Assembly (NCBI GenBank): GCA_023384105.1 | Contig: JAHDXR010000006.1 | Coordinates: 124,001 to 188,000 of the forward strand | Direction of reading: 5' to 3' | From: Hyphomonadaceae bacterium | GTDB lineage: Bacteria > Pseudomonadota > Alphaproteobacteria > Caulobacterales > Aquidulcibacteraceae | Length of the DNA stretch: 64,000 nt | In this document: piece by piece, positions 1-8,683 of the stretch | Layout of the letters: each line of letters starts with the position of its first letter | Numbering within the stretch: the stretch's first letter is position 1 | Made by a program: the position numbers and the translations under genes | The notes under the pieces: generated by a model | Told to the model about the DNA's origin: nothing | Databases searched by the model: none | What the model saw: the letters and a program-made list of their open reading frames with translations, nothing else

Positions 1-807
1 CATAAGGCGCAGGCCCTCGCTGCGGCGCTCCGCCATGGTGCGCATGCCGTTGAACACGACGATACGGCGCTGACCGTTGAGCAGCGCCGAGCCGATCAGG
101 CCGTAGCCGGAGGCGTCGGTGTGGCCGGTCTTGACGCCGTCCGCGCCGGTGAAGGCGCCGAGCAGCGGGTTGCGGTTCTGCTGAGTGCGCCGGTTGTAGG
201 TGAAATCGCGCTCGGAATAGATTCGGTAGATTTCGGGATAGGCGTTGATCAGGTGGCGCGCGAGGCGCGCGAGATCGGCCGAGCTGATGACGTGATCGGG
301 ATCGGGCAGGCCGGTGCTGTTGCGGAAGCGGGCGCTCTGCAGCCCCAGCGCCTGGGCGCGGCGGTTCATCTCCGAGACGAACGCTTCCTCGGAGCCGAAC
401 ATGCCTTCGGCCAGCACGATGCATGCGTCGTTGGCGGAAACGATGATCGCGCCGCGCAGCAGATCGCGCACGCTGACGGTGGAGTTGATCTCCAGGAACA
501 TGTGCGAGCCGTCGGACATGGCGCCGTGGCGCCAGGCGCGCTCGCTGACCGTGAACTGAGTGTCGAGCGTGATGCGGCCCGCTTCAAGCGCCTCGGCGAC
601 GAGCAGCACCGTCATGATCTTCGACATCGACGCCGGCGGCATCGGCGTCTGGCAGTCGTTGCAGTAGAGGATGGCGCCGGAGGCGGCGTCCATGATGGCG
701 ACATGCTGGGCCGGCGTGGTGAAAGCGCCCTGCTGCGCATGCGCGAGCGGCGCCGAAAGCAGCGCCGCGGCAAGGCTCAGTGCGGCAAGTCGCAAAATTT
801 TCTCCAC
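1..807 (-). CDS. D-alanyl-D-alanine carboxypeptidase (PBP5/6 family), C-terminus beyond window
   Basis: This is a penicillin-binding D,D-carboxypeptidase (peptidase S11) that would trim the terminal D-Ala from peptidoglycan pentapeptides in the periplasm. Read on the minus strand, the protein starts with a hydrophobic signal peptide ending near APLAHA. It then shows the three active-site motifs in order: SMSK (SxxK with the nucleophilic Ser), SAND (SxN) and KTG followed by HTDASGYGLIGSA. The start is unsure. GTG at 807 gives a compact signal peptide, but an in-frame TTG at 840 is possible, and neither has a strong ribosome site. The reading frame is still open at base 1, so the C-terminal domain and any membrane anchor lie outside the window. 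The gene sits 69 bp downstream of rlpA on the same strand, so two cell-wall genes are paired. Confidence 0.9.
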   Translation of the reverse strand, partial: MEKILRLAALSLAAALLSAPLAHAQQGAFTTPAQHVAIMDAASGAILYCNDCQTPMPPASMSKIMTVLLVAEALEAGRITLDTQFTVSERAWRHGAMSDGSHMFLEINSTVSVRDLLRGAIIVSANDACIVLAEGMFGSEEAFVSEMNRRAQALGLQSARFRNSTGLPDPDHVISSADLARLARHLINAYPEIYRIYSERDFTYNRRTQQNRNPLLGAFTGADGVKTGHTDASGYGLIGSALLNGQRRIVVFNGMRTMAERRSEGLRLM

Positions 808-876
808 CGAATCGCGTGTCGTTCGCCCATCTTCAAACAAACCGGGTGGGCGGCTTTGCGTCAATAAACCGGCGGA

Positions 877-1968
877 TCAGCGCGCCGCGACGACAGACTC
901 GGCAAAACCGAGCGCCGCCAGCTGCGCGCGCGCCGCTTCGGCCTGTTCGCGGCTGCCCCACGGGCCGACGCGCACACGGAACAATTCCGCGCCAGAGGCC
1001 GTGGTGCGCACGTCGACTTCGACGGGGCCGGCGGCGGCGGCCTGCTCGCGCACGCGATGAACGTTGCCGAGATCGGAAAACGCGCCGACCTGGACGACGA
1101 AGCCGCCAGCGGCCGGCGCCGCGCGGGGGACGAAGCGCTGCGGTTCGCCAAGCGGGGCGCCGAGCATCCGGCTCTCCCCTGCCGGGGCGTCTGCGTAGGC
1201 GGCGGAGGCGGGGAGGAGGGACATCGGCCCCTCTTCCGCCTCACGGCGCGCCTGGGGCGCTTGAGGCGCGGTCTGCGCGGCGTCGGCGGCGACGCGGCGG
1301 GGCGCCGGGCCGAGATAGCGGACGTGCACGCGCGCCTGCCCCTGCCGCTCGAAACCCAGCACTTCGGCGCTGCGGCGCGACAGGTCGATCAGGCGTTCGC
1401 CGACGAACGGGCCGCGGTCGTTCACGCGGACGATGATTTCACGGCCGTTCTCGAGATTGGTGACCTGGACCAGGCTCGGGATCGGCAGCGTCGGGTGCGC
1501 CGCCGTCAGGGCCTCCTGGTCGAACGCCTCGCCGCTGGCGGTGGCCTGGCCGTGGAAGGTCGGGCCGTACCAGGAGGCGATTCCGGTCTCGGAATAGCCC
1601 GGTTCGGGGGTAGGCACGTACCAGCGGCCGTTGGCCTCGTAAGGCGGCCCTACCCGCTCCTGCTCCAGCCAGCCCGGACGGGCGCTCGCCTGCTCGGCCG
1701 GCGGCGCGGGACGTTCCGCGGCGGCGGCGGCGCCGGCGCGATTGCGGCGGATGTCGATGGCCGCGCCCTGGGCGGCCGGCGCGACAGCGCCGTAGCCGTA
1801 GGAGTTGTCGCCGCCGCCGGCGAGGCCCGCGCCCACGGAGGCCATCTGCACCGCCTCGCCGTCGTTCTGGCCGGCATAGGTGATAGGCGCCTGGGCGTGG
1901 GCGGGCGCCCAAAGCGCCAGAGCGCCGAGGCCGATCAGGGCGAAGTGAGAGAGCTGACGGATGGTCAT
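877..1968 (-). CDS. rlpA: RlpA-family septal ring lytic transglycosylase with SPOR domain
   Basis: A 363-residue exported protein. An N-terminal signal peptide (cleavage near APAHAQA) is followed by a low-complexity Ala/Arg-rich linker. The RlpA double-psi beta-barrel lies at about residues 125-215, with the hallmark GIASWYGPTFHG, a TAAHPTLP segment and VNDRGPFV. A C-terminal SPOR domain spans about 288-360 (FVVQVGAFSDLGNVHR...FRVRVGPW). In other bacteria RlpA cleaves glycan strands lacking stem peptides, and SPOR domains bind such denuded septal glycan. Location at the division site is therefore expected from family knowledge. No lipobox cysteine is evident at the predicted cleavage site, unlike the E. 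coli lipoprotein. The D,D-carboxypeptidase follows on the same strand. Confidence 0.92.
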   Translation of the reverse strand: MTIRQLSHFALIGLGALALWAPAHAQAPITYAGQNDGEAVQMASVGAGLAGGGDNSYGYGAVAPAAQGAAIDIRRNRAGAAAAAERPAPPAEQASARPGWLEQERVGPPYEANGRWYVPTPEPGYSETGIASWYGPTFHGQATASGEAFDQEALTAAHPTLPIPSLVQVTNLENGREIIVRVNDRGPFVGERLIDLSRRSAEVLGFERQGQARVHVRYLGPAPRRVAADAAQTAPQAPQARREAEEGPMSLLPASAAYADAPAGESRMLGAPLGEPQRFVPRAAPAAGGFVVQVGAFSDLGNVHRVREQAAAAGPVEVDVRTTASGAELFRVRVGPWGSREQAEAARAQLAALGFAESVVAAR

Positions 1969-2097
1969 GCGCCCCTCTTAACCGCGACGCCGTTGAAGCC
2001 GCGTAAGCATTCGTGCTTAGCGGCGCTTAACCAGCAGCCGTGGCGGAGACGCCGATTGCGGCGCGGGCGGCGCCCTGTTAGGCGGGCACGCGCCCAC

Positions 2098-2187
2098 GGA
2101 TGGGTGGCCGAGCGGTTTAAGGCACCGGTCTTGAAAACCGGCGTGGGCGCAAGTCCACCGTGGGTTCGAATCCCACCCCATCCGCCA
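2098..2187 (+). tRNA. tRNA-Ser(TGA)
   Basis: A 90-nt gene with a 7-bp acceptor stem (GGATGGG at 2098-2104 paired with CCCATCC at 2177-2183), discriminator G and encoded CCA at 2185-2187. The D-arm is GGCCGAGCGGTTTAAGGC-like. The anticodon stem-loop CCGGT-CTTGAAA-ACCGG has TGA at 2132-2134. A long variable arm typical of serine tRNAs and the T-loop GTTCGAATC are present. It would decode UCA (and other UCN) codons. Confidence 0.97.
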
Positions 2188-2214
2188 CAAGCTCCCCTCA
2201 GGCGCGTTGCGCGA

Positions 2215-2745
2215 TCAGGCAGGAACGTACGTTAATCTGATCACATCCTCCGCAATCCGATCGTTGCTCGTGAGGCGGAGCGGCGGCCGGGGGCCGGCGA
2301 AATATGGCTTGCCGCAACCCAGCACGACGGGGTGCAGATAGATTCGATACTCGTCGATCAGGCCAAGTTCGGCGAGGCTTTGCGCCAAGTCCGGACCGGC
2401 GACCTCGATCTCCCCGTCGCGCTCGCCCTTCAGCGCGCGGATCGCGCCCTCGAGATTATCCTCAACAAGCATGGCGTTGGGACCGACCGACTTCAACGAG
2501 CGCGAGACGACCCATTTCGGCTGGTTCCGCCACGCCGCCGCGAAGGCATGCTCATCCGCATTCCATTCAGGATGATCGTCATCCCAGTAACGCATGATTT
2601 CATACATTCGGCGGCCGTACACGCTGCCCGCCTGGGTCTGGGCTTCCTCGACGAAGTGGCGGAAGAGCGTGGGACTTGGCGCGAACGCCATATGATCAAC
2701 ATAGCCGTCCAGCGACTGATTCATTCCGAAGACGAGCTTCGCCAT
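2215..2745 (-). CDS. Dihydrofolate reductase-fold (RibD C-terminal domain) family protein
   Basis: A 176-residue protein of the RibD_C/YyaP-like group. It begins MAKLVFGMNQSLDGYV, the typical first strand of this fold, and includes SVYGRRMYEIM, VVSRSLKSVG and a C-terminal HPVVLGCGKPYF segment that matches the conserved VLGxGxxxF element. The family is related to bacterial DHFR and to the reductase half of riboflavin biosynthesis, but stand-alone members are mostly uncharacterised NADPH-binding proteins, so no substrate is assigned. It is convergent with tRNA-Ser and has no obvious operon partner. Confidence 0.85.
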   Translation of the reverse strand: MAKLVFGMNQSLDGYVDHMAFAPSPTLFRHFVEEAQTQAGSVYGRRMYEIMRYWDDDHPEWNADEHAFAAAWRNQPKWVVSRSLKSVGPNAMLVEDNLEGAIRALKGERDGEIEVAGPDLAQSLAELGLIDEYRIYLHPVVLGCGKPYFAGPRPPLRLTSNDRIAEDVIRLTYVPA

Positions 2746-2936
2746 GCCATGAATCCTTCATCGACTCCCTCAGGATAGCTTGAGCCGCCGTCACGCGTAA
2801 GGGAGGCTGGGCGCCAACTGCGCGCCGCTTTGCGATCGGCATGACGCGCCAAGAGGGCCATTGGAGGGCAATGGCGTAGACATAGTTTTCCGTTTCATTG
2901 TTCTCGGCCGCCATCGGCGCGCGGCCGCGACTGTCT

Positions 2937-2950
2937 TTGTGCTGGCGCAA
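2937..2950. promoter_or_regulatory. Candidate NNR/DNR (Crp/Fnr-type) box upstream of the DUF1858 gene
   Basis: TTGTGCTGGCGCAA fits the TTG-N8-CAA layout of Fnr-family operators. It is the exact reverse complement of the box at 5344-5357 in front of the pseudoazurin gene, and nearly the same as the nirK box at 5230-5243. It lies 31-46 bp before the possible ATG codons of the DUF1858 gene. Confidence 0.6.
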
Positions 2951-2980
2951 CGACGGTTTCGCGCGCGGCGTGTGACAGTG

Positions 2981-3304
2981 ATGCGCGTTATGCCTATGCG
3001 CGAACTGAGCATGCTTGCGATCATGCGCCGCTGGCCGCAGACGGCGCCGGTGATCCGCCGGTTCGGCCTCTACTGCGTCGGCTGTCCGGTTGCGGGCTTC
3101 CATGCGGTGCGCGACGCCGCCGAACTACACGGGCTCGACCACGATGCGCTGGAGGACGCGCTCCGGCGCGCGATCGCCGCACTCACTCCTGCGGACACGC
3201 ATCCTGAGGATGACTGTCGGCAAGCAGCATCAGACTGTGCGGGTCGCGCACCAGAAGCTTCTGACGTCCGCCCTCGACAAGCCCCTTGGCCACCCAGCTG
3301 GTGA
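2981..3304 (+). CDS. DUF1858 domain-containing small protein (CxxC-type, hybrid-cluster associated)
   Basis: A 107-residue frame whose first ~65 residues match the DUF1858 pattern: helix, YCVGCP motif (GLYCVGCPVAGF), then ELHGLDHDALEDALRRAI. DUF1858 domains often accompany nitrosative-stress or hybrid-cluster proteins and carry a conserved CxxC-like pair, seen here as CVGC. Three in-frame ATGs (2981, 2990, 2996) are possible starts and none has a clear ribosome site. The recognisable domain ends near base 3180. The remaining ~40 codons run antisense through the 3' end of the Crp/Fnr gene for 122 bp, so the tail may be unconserved. A TTG-N8-CAA box lies just upstream, which suggests co-regulation with nirK. 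Confidence 0.7.
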   Translation: MRVMPMRELSMLAIMRRWPQTAPVIRRFGLYCVGCPVAGFHAVRDAAELHGLDHDALEDALRRAIAALTPADTHPEDDCRQAASDCAGRAPEASDVRPRQAPWPPSW

Positions 3305-3911
3305 GGATGCGGGAGACGGTGTGCAGGGTCGTGCCGCTCATTTCGGCGATGTCCTGCTTCGAGATCGGAAAGTCGATGCGGATGCCGCCCGGCTCCTTGC
3401 AGCCGGATTGCTGCACGAGGCGCAGCACCGTGTGGGCCACGCGGCGCTCCACTTCCTCCGTCGCCATCTCGCGCAGGCGCTCGTGCGATTCCTGCAGGCG
3501 CTGGCCGACCGTCTGCATCGCGCTGACCGCGAGCGGCGCGTGGCTTTCGATGAAGCGCGACCAGTGGCACATCGGCCAGGCGAGCGCGGCGCTGTCGACC
3601 GCCGCGGTCGCGGTTCCGGGATAGTCGGGCCGCCGCAAAACTTGCGCGATGCCGAACAAATCGCCCGGCGTGACGATGCGGATCATGACCTGATGGCCGT
3701 CCTCGGTGAGCTGGGTCACCTTGAGCCGTCCTTCGGTCAGGACGAAGAATTCGCGCGCTTCCTCGCCTTGCTCGAACACGGACTGTCCGGCCGAATAGCG
3801 TCGCAGGACGGCCTCGGCGATCATCGCCTCGAACACCGACTCGCTCATCTTCTCGAAGAGTGGAAAGGCCCGTATCTGGGCTTGATCGATCTGCGCCGCC
3901 GCTGCCAGCAA
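3183..3911 (-). CDS. Crp/Fnr-family transcriptional regulator (NnrR/DNR-like)
   Basis: A 242-residue protein. The N-terminal cyclic-nucleotide-binding-like beta roll covers about residues 15-130 (FPLFEKMSESVF, GQSVFEQGEEAREFFVLTEGRLKVTQ, PGDLFGIAQVL). A dimerisation helix follows, then a C-terminal winged helix with recognition segment SKQDIAEMSGTTLHTVSRILTSW. The N-terminal cysteines that bind the iron-sulfur cluster in Fnr are absent, which fits the NNR/DNR/NnrR groups that respond to nitric oxide. The start chosen is a TTG at 3911, since no upstream ATG exists before an in-frame stop, and AGGA lies 8 nt before it. Its neighbours nirK, pseudoazurin and the DUF1858 gene each have a TTG-N8-CAA box that this protein could bind. 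NO sensing is inference. Confidence 0.88.
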   Translation of the reverse strand: MLAAAAQIDQAQIRAFPLFEKMSESVFEAMIAEAVLRRYSAGQSVFEQGEEAREFFVLTEGRLKVTQLTEDGHQVMIRIVTPGDLFGIAQVLRRPDYPGTATAAVDSAALAWPMCHWSRFIESHAPLAVSAMQTVGQRLQESHERLREMATEEVERRVAHTVLRLVQQSGCKEPGGIRIDFPISKQDIAEMSGTTLHTVSRILTSWVAKGLVEGGRQKLLVRDPHSLMLLADSHPQDACPQE

Positions 3912-3988
3912 GACACTCGTCCTGTCTGCCTCTCTCTTTCTTTTAATCTAGTGCGCAGGGCAAAAACGGCAACGCGAAAATAGTAATG

Positions 3989-4020
3989 AAAAGCGGCCCG
4001 GCTTGCTAAAGCCGGGCCGC
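3989..4020 (-). terminator. Rho-independent terminator of nirK
   Basis: On the minus strand a perfect 12-bp GC-rich stem (3993-4004 with 4009-4020, 4-nt loop) is followed by TTTT, 22 bp after the nirK stop. It separates nirK from the Crp/Fnr gene, which therefore probably has its own promoter. Confidence 0.9.
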
Positions 4021-4042
4021 ACTGCATCGTCAGGTTGGGCCG

Positions 4043-5155
4043 CTATCGGATCGCACGCGGCGCCACGACCTGCTTCATGAGGTCGTCGTTCCACGTCCCT
4101 TCCACGCGGACGTGGGCCACGGCGCCGAGCTGTTCGGCTTCGATCAGGTTATGGTTGACGTAGGCGTACAATCCCGGCTGGCGGAACGTGTAGAGAGCCG
4201 CGCCCGCCGAGCCGCCGACGATGTGCCAGGTTTCGAGATCGCGCAGCGGGGGATTGTTGAACGCGCCTTCCGCCCAGACCAGATCGCCGTGCCCGCCGAT
4301 CAAGTGCGGGCGGGTGTCGCGGTTGGTGCTGTTGTGCACGAACAGCACCTTCTCGCCGACCCTGGCGGTCAACGCATTCGCTCCGGTCAGCGAGCCGACC
4401 GCGCCGTTGAACACGATATGCGACGGGATCAGTCCTTTCATCACTTCGAGCGTGTCCGCGAAGCTCTCGCCAAGCGAGTCGTAGCTCTTGAACCTGCCGT
4501 TCTCGTCGCGCGGCACGTAGAGGTCGTTCTCGCCGATATAGAACAACTTGTCGTAGGAGACCGGCCTGCCCTCGTGGTCCTTGAGCCCGTCGCGCGGCAG
4601 CACCATCACGGCGCCGGTCATGCCCGAGACGACGTGCCAGGCGATCATCCCCTCGGGCGCGCAGTGATAGGTGAACACGCCCGGACGCGTGGCCTTCCAG
4701 CGCAGCACCACCTCCTGGCCGGGGAAGATGTTGGTCAGCGCGCCGCCGCCGAGCGCGCCGGTCGAGGCGTGGAAGTCGATATTATGCGGCATTTCGTTGC
4801 TGGCGGGATTGACGAGGGTGAGCTCCACGTAGTCGTCCTGGTGCACCACCATCAGCGGCCCCGGCATGGAGCCGTTATAGGTCATGGCTCTGAGCGTCGT
4901 GCCGGCCGCGTCGATAACGATCGGCTTTTCCTCGATCACCATGCGGAACTGAACGACGCGGGGCCCGCCGCGCGCGATCTGTTCGTGCGGGTGAGCGAAC
5001 GGCGGCGGGACCAGGTTAACCCTGACGCGCTCGAGCGCGTTGATGTTTGCAGTCGAAGCGGAAGCCGACGCCGGAAACGCGAGAGGGGCTGCGCTCGCAA
5101 CGGTGGCGGCGCCGACGAAAAGGCTGCGGCGACAGATTTCGGTGTGCTGTGTCAT
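4043..5155 (-). CDS. nirK: Copper-containing nitrite reductase (NirK)
   Basis: A 370-residue periplasmic enzyme that reduces nitrite to nitric oxide in denitrification. A Tat/Sec-like leader ([20 protein letters not shown]) precedes two cupredoxin domains. The type 1 copper ligands are visible as His124, Cys165, His174 and Met179. The type 2 ligands are His129, His164 and His335. The proton-relay Asp127 and His284 ([10 protein letters not shown]) are also present, so the enzyme should be active. The length is normal for class I NirK. It is divergent from the pseudoazurin gene, its likely electron donor. A TTG-N8-CAA box lies about 80 bp upstream and a strong terminator follows. No NO reductase gene is in the window. 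Confidence 0.97.
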   Translation of the reverse strand: MTQHTEICRRSLFVGAATVASAAPLAFPASASASTANINALERVRVNLVPPPFAHPHEQIARGGPRVVQFRMVIEEKPIVIDAAGTTLRAMTYNGSMPGPLMVVHQDDYVELTLVNPASNEMPHNIDFHASTGALGGGALTNIFPGQEVVLRWKATRPGVFTYHCAPEGMIAWHVVSGMTGAVMVLPRDGLKDHEGRPVSYDKLFYIGENDLYVPRDENGRFKSYDSLGESFADTLEVMKGLIPSHIVFNGAVGSLTGANALTARVGEKVLFVHNSTNRDTRPHLIGGHGDLVWAEGAFNNPPLRDLETWHIVGGSAGAALYTFRQPGLYAYVNHNLIEAEQLGAVAHVRVEGTWNDDLMKQVVAPRAIR

Positions 5156-5229
5156 CTCGTTTCACCTGCTCTCACGAACCGTTGCGGCTCGTGTTGCAGC
5201 ATGAATAGGAAGCGTCGGGCGATGGGACT

Positions 5230-5243
5230 TTGTGCAGGGACAA
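5230..5243. promoter_or_regulatory. Candidate NNR/DNR box in the nirK promoter
   Basis: TTGTGCAGGGACAA has TTG-N8-CAA geometry and is embedded in a perfect inverted repeat CTTTGT-N6-ACAAAG (5228-5245). Its centre is about 81 bp upstream of the nirK ATG. That is compatible with activation at -41.5 and a leader of about 40 nt. Confidence 0.65.
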
Positions 5244-5343
5244 AGACCGGTCTGCATGCGTCGAAATGCGCTTCATTCGCGCGGTTTTGACGCGGGAAAC
5301 AGCGTCGACGGCGTTGAAACGTCGCAGACGCAACGCGCGATGC

Positions 5344-5357
5344 TTGCGCCAGCACAA
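5344..5357. promoter_or_regulatory. Candidate NNR/DNR box in the pseudoazurin promoter
   Basis: TTGCGCCAGCACAA is the exact reverse complement of the site at 2937-2950. Its centre is about 66 bp before the ATG at 5417. With activation at -41.5 this leaves a 25-nt leader, which favours the 5417 start over the ATG at 5360 that touches the box. Confidence 0.65.
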
Positions 5358-5416
5358 GGATGAACGCGCACGATGTCGCTACGTTGACGACATCTTCCTC
5401 CCCAGGAGCATTTTCG

Positions 5417-5884
5417 ATGTCCATGCCTTGTCGCCGTCAGTTTCTTCTCGCCACGGGCGGCTTAACTTTCGCGGCGCTGGCGCTCGCTCCCGGCGCGGCC
5501 TACGCAGCCGTTCACGAAGTGCGGATGCTGAACCGCGGCGCGGACGGAGCGATGGTGTTCGAACCGGCGCTGATCCGCGCTCAGCCGGGCGACGTGATCC
5601 GCTTCCTGCCGACCGATCCCAGCCACAACGCCGAGACCATTCCCAACATGCTGCCCGAAGGTGCGACAGGCGGACGCGGCGCCATCAACGCGGTGTTCGA
5701 GCTGCGGGTCGACCGGCCCGGCGTCTATGGGATCAAGTGCACGCCGCACTACGCCATGGGCATGGTGGCCGTAATCGCGGTCGGCCGGACGTTGCCGAAT
5801 CTGGATGCCGCACGGGCCGTAGGGGTGCGCGCCCCCGGCATGGCGGGGCGGCGCTTCACCGCCTTGTTCAACCAGCTCAGCTGA
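5417..5884 (+). CDS. Pseudoazurin (periplasmic type 1 copper electron carrier)
   Basis: A 155-residue cupredoxin with an RRQFLLATGG leader of twin-arginine style and predicted cleavage near AAYAA. The type 1 copper ligands match pseudoazurin spacing: His70 (PSHNAET), Cys108 and His111 (KCTPHYAMGM) and Met116. The segment DPSHNAETIPNMLPEG is characteristic of pseudoazurins. These proteins carry electrons from the bc1 complex to NirK. ATG 5417 was chosen because AGGAG lies 8 nt upstream and the protein then begins directly with the leader. The gene is divergent from nirK and both promoters carry Fnr-type boxes, so the two are likely co-induced. Confidence 0.93.
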   Translation: MSMPCRRQFLLATGGLTFAALALAPGAAYAAVHEVRMLNRGADGAMVFEPALIRAQPGDVIRFLPTDPSHNAETIPNMLPEGATGGRGAINAVFELRVDRPGVYGIKCTPHYAMGMVAVIAVGRTLPNLDAARAVGVRAPGMAGRRFTALFNQLS

Positions 5885-5895
5885 GCGCTGGCCGA

Positions 5896-6543
5896 TCAGC
5901 GCAGCGCGACGTCGAAGGGCGCTTCGGTCTTGGCCTTGATCTCGTCGAGGCCGACGCCTTCGGCGAGTTCGAGCAGCCGCATCGGCGCTGAACCGTGCTT
6001 GTCGATCGCGAACACGCCGAGATCGGTGATGACGAGATCGACCACGTTCACGCCGGTCAGCGGCAGCGCGCATTTCTTCAAGAGCTTCGGCGCGCCGTCC
6101 TTGGCGGTGTGCTCCATCACCACGACCACGCGCTTGACGCCGGCGACAAGATCCATCGCTCCGCCCATGCCTTTGACCATCTTGCCCGGCACCATCCAGT
6201 TGGCGAGGTCGCCGCGGTCGGTGACTTCCATGGCGCCGAGGATGGAGAGATCGATGTGGCCGCCGCGGATCATGGCGAAGGAGTCGGCCGAGGAGAAATA
6301 CGAGGTCTTCGGCAGCGCGGTGATGGTCTGCTTGCCGGCGTTGATGAGGTCGGGATCGACCTCGTCCTCGTACGGGAACGGACCCATGCCGAGCATGCCG
6401 TTCTCCGACTGCAGCGTGACTTCCATGCCTTCCGGGATGTAGTTGGCCACCAGCGTCGGGATGCCGATGCCGAGATTGACGTAGAAGCCGTCGCGCAATT
6501 CCTTGGCGGCGCGCTGGGCGAGCTGATCGCGGCTCCAGGGCAT
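5896..6543 (-). CDS. scoB: 3-oxoacid CoA-transferase subunit B
   Basis: A 215-residue beta subunit of the class I succinyl-CoA:3-ketoacid CoA-transferase, which activates acetoacetate with CoA from succinyl-CoA. The active-site segment [10 protein letters not shown] contains the catalytic glutamate. [15 protein letters not shown] near the N-terminus and the glycine-rich [12 protein letters not shown] are typical. Its ATG overlaps the stop of scoA by one base (TAATG), so translation is coupled and the subunits are made in equal amounts. The gene ends 12 bp from the convergent pseudoazurin gene. Confidence 0.95.
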   Translation of the reverse strand: MPWSRDQLAQRAAKELRDGFYVNLGIGIPTLVANYIPEGMEVTLQSENGMLGMGPFPYEDEVDPDLINAGKQTITALPKTSYFSSADSFAMIRGGHIDLSILGAMEVTDRGDLANWMVPGKMVKGMGGAMDLVAGVKRVVVVMEHTAKDGAPKLLKKCALPLTGVNVVDLVITDLGVFAIDKHGSAPMRLLELAEGVGLDEIKAKTEAPFDVALR

Positions 6544-7250
6544 TATGCGTTCTCCCGCTGGCGGACCGTGCGTTGCTCGATGCGCTTTTCGAATACGCCC
6601 TGCACGATGCGGTCGACATAGATGCCGGGCGTGTGAATCTGGTCGGGATCGAGTTCGCCGGTCGGCACGAGGATTTCGACTTCGGCGACGCACGTCTTGC
6701 CGGCGGTCGCCATCATCGGATTGAAGTTCCGCGCGGTCTTGCGGAAGATCAGATTGCCTTCGCGATCGCCCTTCCATGCCTTGACGATGGAAAGGTCGGC
6801 GACGAGCCCGGTTTCGAGCACGTAGGTCTCGCCGTTGAAGACTTTCGTCTCCTTGCCTTCAGCGACGAGGGTGCCGACGCCGGTCTTGGTGTAGAAGCCG
6901 GCGATGCCGGCCCCGCCCGCACGGCAACGCTCGGCCAGCGTGCCTTGGGGGTTGAACTCGAGTTCCAGCTCGCCGGCGAGGTACTGGCGCGCGAACTCCT
7001 TGTTCTCGCCGACATAGGAGCTGATCATTTTCTTGATCTGCTTGGTCTCCAGCAGGAGCCCCAGGCCCCAGCCGTCGACGCCGGCGTTGTTGGAGATCAC
7101 GGTGATCCCCTGCACGCCGCTGTCGCGCAGCGCCAAGATGAGATTTTCGGGGATGCCGCAGAGACCGAAGCCGCCGCTCATCACCGTCATGCCGTCGAAG
7201 GTCAGGCCCTCGAGCGCGGACCTGGCGTCCGCAAAGACTTTGTTCGCCAT
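6543..7250 (-). CDS. scoA: 3-oxoacid CoA-transferase subunit A
   Basis: A 235-residue alpha subunit partnering the downstream scoB product. It shows the glycine-rich N-terminal [10 protein letters not shown] motif, the CoA-site segment [13 protein letters not shown], and AFxxG-like [12 protein letters not shown] near the end. Together the subunits serve ketone-body or acetoacetate use, a common alphaproteobacterial route linked to polyhydroxybutyrate turnover. The alpha-methylacyl-CoA racemase gene upstream is on the same strand but lies 229 bp away, with a hairpin in between. Confidence 0.95.
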   Translation of the reverse strand: MANKVFADARSALEGLTFDGMTVMSGGFGLCGIPENLILALRDSGVQGITVISNNAGVDGWGLGLLLETKQIKKMISSYVGENKEFARQYLAGELELEFNPQGTLAERCRAGGAGIAGFYTKTGVGTLVAEGKETKVFNGETYVLETGLVADLSIVKAWKGDREGNLIFRKTARNFNPMMATAGKTCVAEVEILVPTGELDPDQIHTPGIYVDRIVQGVFEKRIEQRTVRQRENA

Positions 7251-7330
7251 GGCGTCCGTTTACGTAGCGGCGCGTTGCGGCGCAACATGCCGGGGCGGAA
7301 ATCCATGTTTCAGGTCCGCCAAACGCAATT

Positions 7331-7359
7331 GCGCCGGCGGCTGAGCCGGCCGCCGGCGC
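7331..7359 (-). terminator. GC-rich hairpin between the racemase gene and scoA
   Basis: A perfect 11-bp stem (7331-7341 with 7349-7359) with a 7-nt loop lies 120 bp after the racemase stop. No run of T follows on the minus strand, so termination is only possible; it may equally be a repeat element or mRNA-stability hairpin. Confidence 0.35.
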
Positions 7360-7479
7360 TTTGCTTCGGCCACTTAGGTGGACCGAGAACCTGGTCCCGG
7401 TACGAGCGAGGGACGAAAATCGCCCAGGACCGGGGAGGATAAAACCCCAGCCCGGTTGAACCGGCGCTGAACGGATCGA

Positions 7480-8586
7480 TCAGCTTGGACGGGCCGTCAC
7501 GCCCCAGGCCGCGAGCACCTCGTCGGTGTGCGCGCCGACTTTCGCCGGCGGCCCCTGCACCTCCCCGGGCGTGCGCGAGAAGCGGGGGGCGGGGGCGGGC
7601 TGCACCACGCCGTCGAGTTCCATGAACGCTTTGCGCGCGGCGTTGTGGGGATGGTTCGGCGCCTCGGCCATGTCGAGCACCGGGGCGAAGCAGACGTCGG
7701 TGCCCTCCATGATCGCGGCCCACTCGTCGCGGGTCTTGGACTTGATCAGTTCGGTGAGCTTCGCCGTCATCGCCGGCCACTGGCTGCGGTCCATCTGCGC
7801 GGCGAAGGTCGGATCGTCCTTGAGGCCGGTCTTCTCCAGCAGCAGCGCGTAGAATTGCGGTTCGAGCGAGCCGATGGTGACGTACTTGCCGTCCTTGGTC
7901 TCATACACGTCGTAGAACGGCGCGCCGCCGTCGAGCAGGTTGGAGTCGCGGTCGTCGCTCCACATGCCGGCGGCGCGGAAGCCGTACATCATCGCCATGA
8001 GCGAGGCCGTGCAATCGGTGATCGCCGCATCGATCACCTGGCCTTTGCCCGACGTCTTCGCTTCGACCAGCGCCGCGCAAATCCCCATCGCCAGATAGAG
8101 CGCGCCGCCGCCGAAATCGCCGACCAGGTTGAGCGGCACCGAGGGCGCGGCGTCCGCGCGGCCCATCGCGCCCAGCGCGCCGGTGATGGAGATGTAGTTG
8201 GCGTCGTGGCCGGCGGCGTGCGCGAGCGGGCCGTCCTGACCCCAGCCGGTCATGCGGCCATAGACGAGCCTGGGATTGCGCTTGAGCGCTTCCTCGGGGC
8301 CCAGGCCCAGGCGCTCCATCACGCCGGGGCGGAAGCCCTCGACCAGCACGTCGGCCTTCGAGATCAGGTCGAGCGCGACGGCGACGTCGGCGGGGTTTTT
8401 CAAGTCGAGCGCCACCGAGCGGCGGCCGCGGGCGAGCACGTCGAACTTGGAGGCCCCGCCCCCGCCCTTGCGGTCGACCCGGACGACGTCGGCGCCCATG
8501 TCCGAAAGCAGCATGCAGGCGAAAGGCCCAGGCCCAATGCCCTGAAATTCCACTACCTTGACGCCCGCGAGCGGCCCCTTGCCCAT
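7480..8586 (-). CDS. CaiB/BaiF family alpha-methylacyl-CoA racemase
   Basis: A 368-residue class III CoA-transferase-fold enzyme. The racemase signature residues are present: His127 in [10 protein letters not shown], Asp157 in NLVGDFGGG and Glu242 in GSLEPQFY. These match His126, Asp156 and Glu241 of the mycobacterial racemase MCR almost number for number. It should interconvert 2R- and 2S-methylacyl-CoA esters so that branched chains can enter beta-oxidation. The start ATG at 8586 gives the usual [11 protein letters not shown] beginning. This distinguishes it from the three CaiB proteins in the 38-44 kb region, which are closer to CoA-transferases proper. Confidence 0.92.
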   Translation of the reverse strand: MGKGPLAGVKVVEFQGIGPGPFACMLLSDMGADVVRVDRKGGGGASKFDVLARGRRSVALDLKNPADVAVALDLISKADVLVEGFRPGVMERLGLGPEEALKRNPRLVYGRMTGWGQDGPLAHAAGHDANYISITGALGAMGRADAAPSVPLNLVGDFGGGALYLAMGICAALVEAKTSGKGQVIDAAITDCTASLMAMMYGFRAAGMWSDDRDSNLLDGGAPFYDVYETKDGKYVTIGSLEPQFYALLLEKTGLKDDPTFAAQMDRSQWPAMTAKLTELIKSKTRDEWAAIMEGTDVCFAPVLDMAEAPNHPHNAARKAFMELDGVVQPAPAPRFSRTPGEVQGPPAKVGAHTDEVLAAWGVTARPS

Positions 8587-8683
8587 ATCGGCCTCCGTTT
8601 ACCCTCTGGATTTCGACCAGAGCTATATTTGGCTAGTTATCACTCATCCTTTGCCCGCCGTCTCCGGCGCCGGAGCGTCAACA

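Noticed and set aside
3912-3985. Possible Fnr box in the promoter of the Crp/Fnr gene itself
   Set aside because: The closest match (TAG-N9-CAA) has the wrong spacing and half-site, so autoregulation is not supported.
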